DNA of 64,000 nucleotides from Hungatella sp. UBA3048 (GTDB lineage Bacteria > Bacillota > Clostridia > Lachnospirales > Lachnospiraceae). How positions within the stretch are numbered: the stretch's first letter is position 1; each line of letters begins with the position of its first letter. Shown one piece after another: positions 60,443-64,000 of this stretch. The notes beneath the pieces are model-generated. The model searched no databases. It was not told the origin of the DNA and saw only the letters and a program-made list of their open reading frames with translations. The stretch spans positions 1 to 64,000 of the forward strand of contig DFCS01000025.1 of the NCBI GenBank assembly GCA_002367105.1, read 5' to 3'. The position numbers and the translations under genes are program-made.

Positions 60443-60847
60443 CTAACTTTTTTTTATAAAATCGATGCCGCATTTAGGACAATGAATGCTGATCTTTCCT
60501 TTTCCCCTGGGAATCCTGATTTTCTGCCTGCAATTCGGGCATTTGTAAATATGATATTTCCTGCTTTGCTGAAGCTTAAAACGCCATCTTCGGAATACTT
60601 CCGAGATTCGAAACCAAATGCGTTCAAATTTCTGGTTTTCTTCGAAACGCTTTCCAATATTTTTTGAAAACACACGAAAATAGCATAAAAATAAAAAAAC
60701 CAAAGCCGCGATGTTCACCCAACTACTCCGGCTGAACAATCCGGCCGCAAGAAAAACACAAGCTACGGCGTTTAAAAACTGTCCCAGCCTGTCCATACCG
60801 TATCTTCCGATCATAAAACGTGCAAAACGTTCTCTAAATCCACTCAT
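60443..60847 (-). CDS. Small membrane protein with C-terminal zinc ribbon
   Basis: A 134-residue protein (start at 60847, MSGFRERFARFMIGRYGMDR; a GTG eight codons earlier is possible). One or two transmembrane helices at about 22-60 (AVACVFLAAGLFSR, IAALVFLFLCYFRVFSK) are followed by a basic linker and a zinc ribbon with YKCPNCRQKIRIPRGKGK and HCPKCGIDF. Similar proteins occur in many clostridia without a known role. It is 24 nt upstream of the DUF2156 gene. Confidence 0.8.
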   Translation of the reverse strand: MSGFRERFARFMIGRYGMDRLGQFLNAVACVFLAAGLFSRSSWVNIAALVFLFLCYFRVFSKNIGKRFEENQKFERIWFRISEVFRRWRFKLQQSRKYHIYKCPNCRQKIRIPRGKGKISIHCPKCGIDFIKKS

Positions 60848-60937
60848 CCTGTATCTGCCGCCTCTTTTCACTTTGCCTTAACTATAATAACGTATCGGCT
60901 GAAAGTCAATGTCCCAGGTAAATATTTCATAATCTTT

Positions 60938-61867
60938 TCAGAATTGGTTTTTAGTCATATCCCTGTACTGCTTGGGCGTCAGACCATACCGTTCCTTAAA
61001 CAAGCGGTGAAAATAGCTGTTGTTCTCATAACCCACTTCTGCAATGATCTCCTCCACTGGCTTCGACGTGGAAGTAAGATAATTTGCCGCTCTCATCATC
61101 CGGATTAGCTGCAGGCATTCCGTAAATGTCACTTGGTAATGCCGTTTAAATAAACGGCTGATATAATAAGACGGCTGCATGGACAGAGCCGAAAACTCTT
61201 CTAAGGTTGCAGTTGGATAATTGTTCTCTAAATATTGATATGCAGTCATTGCGATCTTTTCCTCATATTGGGCCATATCATGCAACTCTGCCTTATCTAC
61301 ATTATGAAACAGCTCCATGATCAGTATTCCCATGGTAGCCTGATTAATTTCCTCTCTGCCTTTTTTATCTCCCATGAACGACCAGATCATATTCTCCAGC
61401 AGATTCTTCGCAGGCAGCATATCCTGCAGATGAAAATGAAGGTAATCCGCCACAGAATGCTTCCCTGATGAAGACCCGGTAAAAAAGCGGCGCAGAACGC
61501 CTCCATCCTCTACTGTCAGCTCCAGATGGAAGAAAAATTCCGGCAGCAGAAAGAAGTGTACCGCAATATCCTCCCTGCCTGCAGGTTCAACGGCATGTCT
61601 TGTCCCCTGCTTTATGAGCAGAAGATCATTGGTATCCAGCCGGACAATGCTACTGCCATTGATCACATGAACCGCAGATCCGCTGCACATATAAACCAGC
61701 TCTATATAATTATGACAATGATCCGGAATCGGAACCTCGTGAGGCTGGCAGCACATCTCCATCAGCTTTCTCTGGCCCAAAGCAGCATCCTCATCAGCCA
61801 GGCCTCTCCTTATATCATTATTGCCTTCTGATGCGCTCCTTAAATATTCCAGAAGTTCTTTTTTCAT
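60938..61867 (-). CDS. AraC-family transcriptional regulator
   Basis: A 309-residue regulator. The start at 61867 (MKKELLEYLRSASEGNNDIR) has GGAGGG upstream; the longer frame extends into non-coding DNA. The N-terminal cupin-like sensor (about 40-130) includes VPIPDHCHNYIELVYMCSGS and VRLDTNDLLLIKQGTRHAVE. The C-terminal double helix-turn-helix (about 205-305) has ATLEEFSALSMQPSYYISRL and VEEIIAEVGYENNSYFHRLF. The His-rich sensor suggests a sugar ligand. Its target is not evident. Confidence 0.93.
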   Translation of the reverse strand: MKKELLEYLRSASEGNNDIRRGLADEDAALGQRKLMEMCCQPHEVPIPDHCHNYIELVYMCSGSAVHVINGSSIVRLDTNDLLLIKQGTRHAVEPAGREDIAVHFFLLPEFFFHLELTVEDGGVLRRFFTGSSSGKHSVADYLHFHLQDMLPAKNLLENMIWSFMGDKKGREEINQATMGILIMELFHNVDKAELHDMAQYEEKIAMTAYQYLENNYPTATLEEFSALSMQPSYYISRLFKRHYQVTFTECLQLIRMMRAANYLTSTSKPVEEIIAEVGYENNSYFHRLFKERYGLTPKQYRDMTKNQF

Positions 61868-62046
61868 ATTTCCCTCCAAATGACAAATTCTAATGCTTTT
61901 CCCCGGACTATTATACCACCACCTTCTCATTATTTGCAAGAAAGGACGGTTTTTATACAAATTTCGACATGGCTTAATTGTTACAAATTACATATAATCA
62001 GCTTGGAATTTCATTCTAATATAACCATTTTTACGAGGTGAGCCAC

Positions 62047-62289
62047 ATGAAAAGGTACCCTATCCGCTTAGGAAGTATTGACGAAGTGACAGCATTCGTC
62101 AAAACAGTCAGCCAGTTTGACTGTGACATGGATTTATGCAAAGGAAGCGTTATCATTGATGCCAAGTCCATTCTCGGCCTTATGACCATTTGTCCGGATG
62201 CCGATCTGGAGCTTATCATTTATAACAGTGATCACAAGGAAATTTTGGACTCTCTGTCTGATTTTCTGTTAGAGCAAAAAACAGCATAA
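62047..62289 (+). CDS. HPr-like protein lacking the phosphorylatable His
   Basis: An 80-residue protein with the HPr fold. GAGGTG lies 8 nt before the ATG at 62047; a GTG at 62038 is in frame. Aligned to HPr, the region normally GIHARPA reads GSIDEVT, so His15, Arg17 and Pro18 are all lost. The segment around Ser46 (AKSILGLMTI) matches HPr's KSIMGVM and keeps the Ser. It therefore cannot carry PEP phosphate at His15 but might still interact with HPr kinase or CcpA. A terminator follows. Its neighbours are AraC and dapA genes, not PTS genes. Confidence 0.85.
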   Translation: MKRYPIRLGSIDEVTAFVKTVSQFDCDMDLCKGSVIIDAKSILGLMTICPDADLELIIYNSDHKEILDSLSDFLLEQKTA

Positions 62290-62304
62290 CCAATACATAG
62301 GTAT

Positions 62305-62346
62305 AAAAAAATGCCCGGTAATCTTACGATTTACCAGGCATTTTTT
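62305..62346. terminator. Bidirectional terminator after the HPr-like gene
   Basis: A run of A, TGCC and GGTAA (62305-62321) pairs with TTACC, GGCA and a run of T (62331-62346). It lies 15 nt past the HPr-like stop and also 9 nt past the chemotaxis-receptor remnant on the other strand. Confidence 0.85.
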
Positions 62347-62354
62347 ATAGTTTC

Positions 62355-62470
62355 TCAACGAAGCTTAAATTCATTTACCAGATCCTTTAAAAGCTCTGCC
62401 TGGTCGGAAAGCTCCTCGCTGGCAGCCGCGGCTTCATCCACAAGTTTGGAGCCATTTGCCACCGCCAGAA
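62355..62470 (-). pseudogene. 3' end of a methyl-accepting chemotaxis protein gene
   Basis: On the minus strand GSKLVDEAAAASEELSDQAE followed by LLKDLVNEFKLR and a stop at 62355 is the standard C-terminal end of a chemoreceptor in clostridia. Only about 38 codons remain. Upstream is a promoter (-35 62536-62541, -10 62513-62518), an AAAGGAGG site and an ATG (62487-62485) that is followed by a stop after one codon. This looks like the old gene start joined out of frame to its 3' end, that is, a nearly complete internal deletion. Confidence 0.75.
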
Positions 62471-62478
62471 CGGAACCT

Positions 62479-63477
62479 TCAAGACATCCGTCCTCCTTTG
62501 TTTAGTAAAATAAATATAGCACGGCGAAAACAGCTATGCAACTGAAACGATAACAAATTTAACCGCTGCAAACTGCTATCCTGCAAATGCGGAAAATAGG
62601 ATTTCATGACCTGTTTTAACGTCTCTTTATCCTTATCCTTCATACAGGTAAGAGGAAGCCTGTAGCTTTCCTCACACAGCTCCAGAAGGGACAGAGCCGC
62701 CTTAACCGGCACAGGATTTACATCCATAAACAGGGCATTCATCATAGCAAGCATCTCCAGCTGCATATTCCTGCTCTTTTCTATTTCACCTTCAAAAAAG
62801 TACTGACATATCATATGGGTCTCAAATGGCATGATATTGGCTAAAACAGAAATCACACCCTTGCCCCCCAGAGATAGGATGGGCACAATCTGGTCATCAT
62901 TCCCAGAATAGAGGTCGAGCCTGTCACCACAAAGGGCAGCCGTTTTTGCAATGCTTGAAATATTTCCTCCCGCCTCCTTAACAGCCCGGATATTGGGGTG
63001 TTCCGAAAGCTTTAAATAGGTTTCCGGACTAATATTAACCCCGGTACGGGACGGAACATTATAAAGTATGATGGGGATCTCCACGCTGTCTGCCACTGCC
63101 GTAAAATGCTCCACCAGCCCATGCTGGGAGGTTTTGTTATAATACGGAGTCACCTGCAAAAGAGCGGACGCCCCCAAGGACTGGGCCTTTCGGGACAAGC
63201 GCACGGCTTGGGACGTACAGTTGCTTCCGGTTCCCATAATCACGGGGACCCGATGGTTTACATAATGCACCACAAATTCGATCAGTTCCAGCTTTTCCTT
63301 TTCTTCCAACGTAGCGGATTCCCCCGTGGTCCCATTGACCACAATGGCATCCGTGCCATTTTCCAGCTGAAATTTCAGTAATTTTTCCATAGCCTTAAAA
63401 TCCAGGTTTCCATGGCTATCCATGGGCGTAACGATGGCTACCGCTGAGCCTTTAAAAATCGCATCTTTCATAGGCAC
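62479..63477 (-). CDS. dapA: 4-hydroxy-tetrahydrodipicolinate synthase
   Basis: Condenses pyruvate and aspartate semialdehyde in the lysine/dipicolinate pathway. Residues 1-295 are normal DapA: GSAVAIVTPMDSHGNLDFKA, NGTTGESATLEEKEKLELIE, YYNKTSQHG, the Tyr of ILYNVPSRTG (about 137), the Schiff-base Lys in IRAVKEAGGNISSI (about 165), and VNPVPVKAALSLLELCEESY. The last 35 or so residues do not match the family and overlap the promoter and ribosome binding site of the deleted chemoreceptor gene, so the natural stop has probably been lost. The gene is divergent from dpaA, which fits a role in spore dipicolinate. Confidence 0.92.
   Translation of the reverse strand: MPMKDAIFKGSAVAIVTPMDSHGNLDFKAMEKLLKFQLENGTDAIVVNGTTGESATLEEKEKLELIEFVVHYVNHRVPVIMGTGSNCTSQAVRLSRKAQSLGASALLQVTPYYNKTSQHGLVEHFTAVADSVEIPIILYNVPSRTGVNISPETYLKLSEHPNIRAVKEAGGNISSIAKTAALCGDRLDLYSGNDDQIVPILSLGGKGVISVLANIMPFETHMICQYFFEGEIEKSRNMQLEMLAMMNALFMDVNPVPVKAALSLLELCEESYRLPLTCMKDKDKETLKQVMKSYFPHLQDSSLQRLNLLSFQLHSCFRRAIFILLNKGGRMS
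62513..62541 (-). promoter_or_regulatory. Promoter inside the dapA 3' end, driving the deleted chemoreceptor gene
   Basis: Minus-strand -35 TTGCAT (62536-62541) and -10 TATATT (62513-62518), spacer 17 bp, followed by AAAGGAGG and an ATG at 62487. It has no intact gene to express. Confidence 0.65.
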
Positions 63478-63591
63478 TCATTCCCAAAATTAGAGGTTCA
63501 TACTAACAAAAGTATGACAAACACCCCCTGTTGGTACCATACACAAATCATTTTTTTCATCATATAAACCATTATAAGGAGTGATGACCAT

Positions 63592-64000
63592 ATGTATAAT
63601 TTTCTTCTTTTAGGCGGCGATTCCAGGCAGCTTTATTTAAACCGGATATTAACCAAAAACGGCTTTCAAACAACCCTGCACAATAGCAGTGAGGATTCCT
63701 CATTTTCCATGGAAGAAGCTATAAAAAACAGCAATGTCATACTTTGCCCCATCCCATTTACCAGGGACAAAATCAACCTGGTTTCCGACAATGATATGAC
63801 CGATCTGGGTATCGGGAATCTATTGAACCTTTTGACCTCAGAACATACCCTTTTCGGCGGAAGCATCCCTGCCTATGTAAAGGAATATGCCAGGGAAAAC
63901 GGCATTGCATGTTTTGACTATATGGACATGGAGGATATCACCGTAAAAAATACCATCGCGACCGCAGAAGGCGCCATTGCCGAGGCCATTCGGTTAAGTC
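63592..64000 (+). CDS. dpaA: Dipicolinate synthase subunit A, 5' part (runs off the window)
   Basis: N-terminal 136 codons of dipicolinate synthase subunit A (SpoVFA/DpaA), which with DpaB makes spore dipicolinic acid from the DapA product. The start at 63592 follows AAGGAG. Visible are the Rossmann-like YNFLLLGGDSRQLYLNRILT (residues 2-21), SNVILCPIPFTRDK, FGGSIPAYVKEYARENG and TVKNTIATAEGAIAEAIRLS, matching the domain up to the family TVEGTI-like motif. It is divergent from dapA, separated by 114 nt. The reading frame is open at the window edge. It marks the organism as a spore former. Confidence 0.9.
   Translation, partial: MYNFLLLGGDSRQLYLNRILTKNGFQTTLHNSSEDSSFSMEEAIKNSNVILCPIPFTRDKINLVSDNDMTDLGIGNLLNLLTSEHTLFGGSIPAYVKEYARENGIACFDYMDMEDITVKNTIATAEGAIAEAIRLS

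Noticed and set aside
62311..62505. Plus-strand ORF of 64 codons over the dapA end
   Set aside because: The minus strand of the same bases encodes a clear chemoreceptor C-terminus; the plus-strand frame is its shadow and starts inside a terminator.
1..64000. CRISPR array, tRNA or rRNA genes, insertion sequences, prophage
   Set aside because: No regular repeat-spacer pattern, no tRNA-like cloverleaf, no rRNA sequence and no transposase, integrase or phage protein was recognised.

Overview
The window reads as chromosome of a spore-forming, anaerobic Firmicute of the Lachnospiraceae/Clostridia type (Lacrimispora- or Hungatella-like). This is an inference from moderate GC, strong AGGAGG ribosome binding sites, TTGACA/TATAAT promoters, several PTS and sugar/nucleoside ABC systems, and the start of a dipicolinate synthase gene (dpaA) at the right edge. 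Most genes lie on the minus strand. No rRNA, tRNA, CRISPR array, transposase or phage gene was seen.

Core genes frame the window. At the left are dnaB, rplI and gdpP. At 55.9-56.9 kb are rpsR, ssb and rpsF in the same orientation. In many Firmicutes these form one neighbourhood (rpsF-ssb-rpsR then gdpP-rplI-dnaB), so about 52 kb of mostly metabolic DNA lies between its two halves. To the right of rpsF are housekeeping and poorly known genes (DUF951, aldo/keto reductase, two acyltransferase-fold proteins, an AraC regulator, an HPr-like protein), then dapA divergent from dpaA.

The intervening DNA is a series of transport and catabolic cassettes. In order: a receiver-only response regulator; an amt-glnB operon behind a terminator leader with an ANTAR-type hairpin; a LacI-controlled operon of a PhnCDE-type importer with a cytosolic 5'-nucleotidase-like enzyme; topB (frameshifted) and a MATE pump; a YtfQRT/YjfF sugar ABC operon whose binding-protein gene is truncated and joined to a truncated BglG-type antiterminator; an arylsulfotransferase-like gene; a NIL-type (MetNIQ-like) ABC operon ending in DUF169; a two-component system with an anchored accessory protein; a beta-glucoside PTS/GH1 locus; a 10-kb nucleoside uptake and cleavage operon; and a BglG-PTS-ChbG operon with two RNA antiterminator leaders.

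The most unusual gene is at 48730-50649. It fuses a complete LacI-type repressor to a PfkB/ribokinase domain whose active-site motifs are altered. It diverges from the nine-gene nucleoside operon, whose promoter carries a perfect palindromic operator, and it overlaps an M20 hydrolase gene by 4 nt. A likely reading is that the kinase-like domain adds a second sugar or nucleoside sensing site to the repressor.

A second theme is gene decay. The window holds a frameshifted topB, a ytfQ/antiterminator deletion junction, a PTS EIIC remnant, a broken N-acetylglucosamine-kinase-type gene, the 3' end of a chemotaxis receptor gene fused to the end of dapA, and two start-less reading frames (24488-24700 and 55447-55743) of unknown origin.
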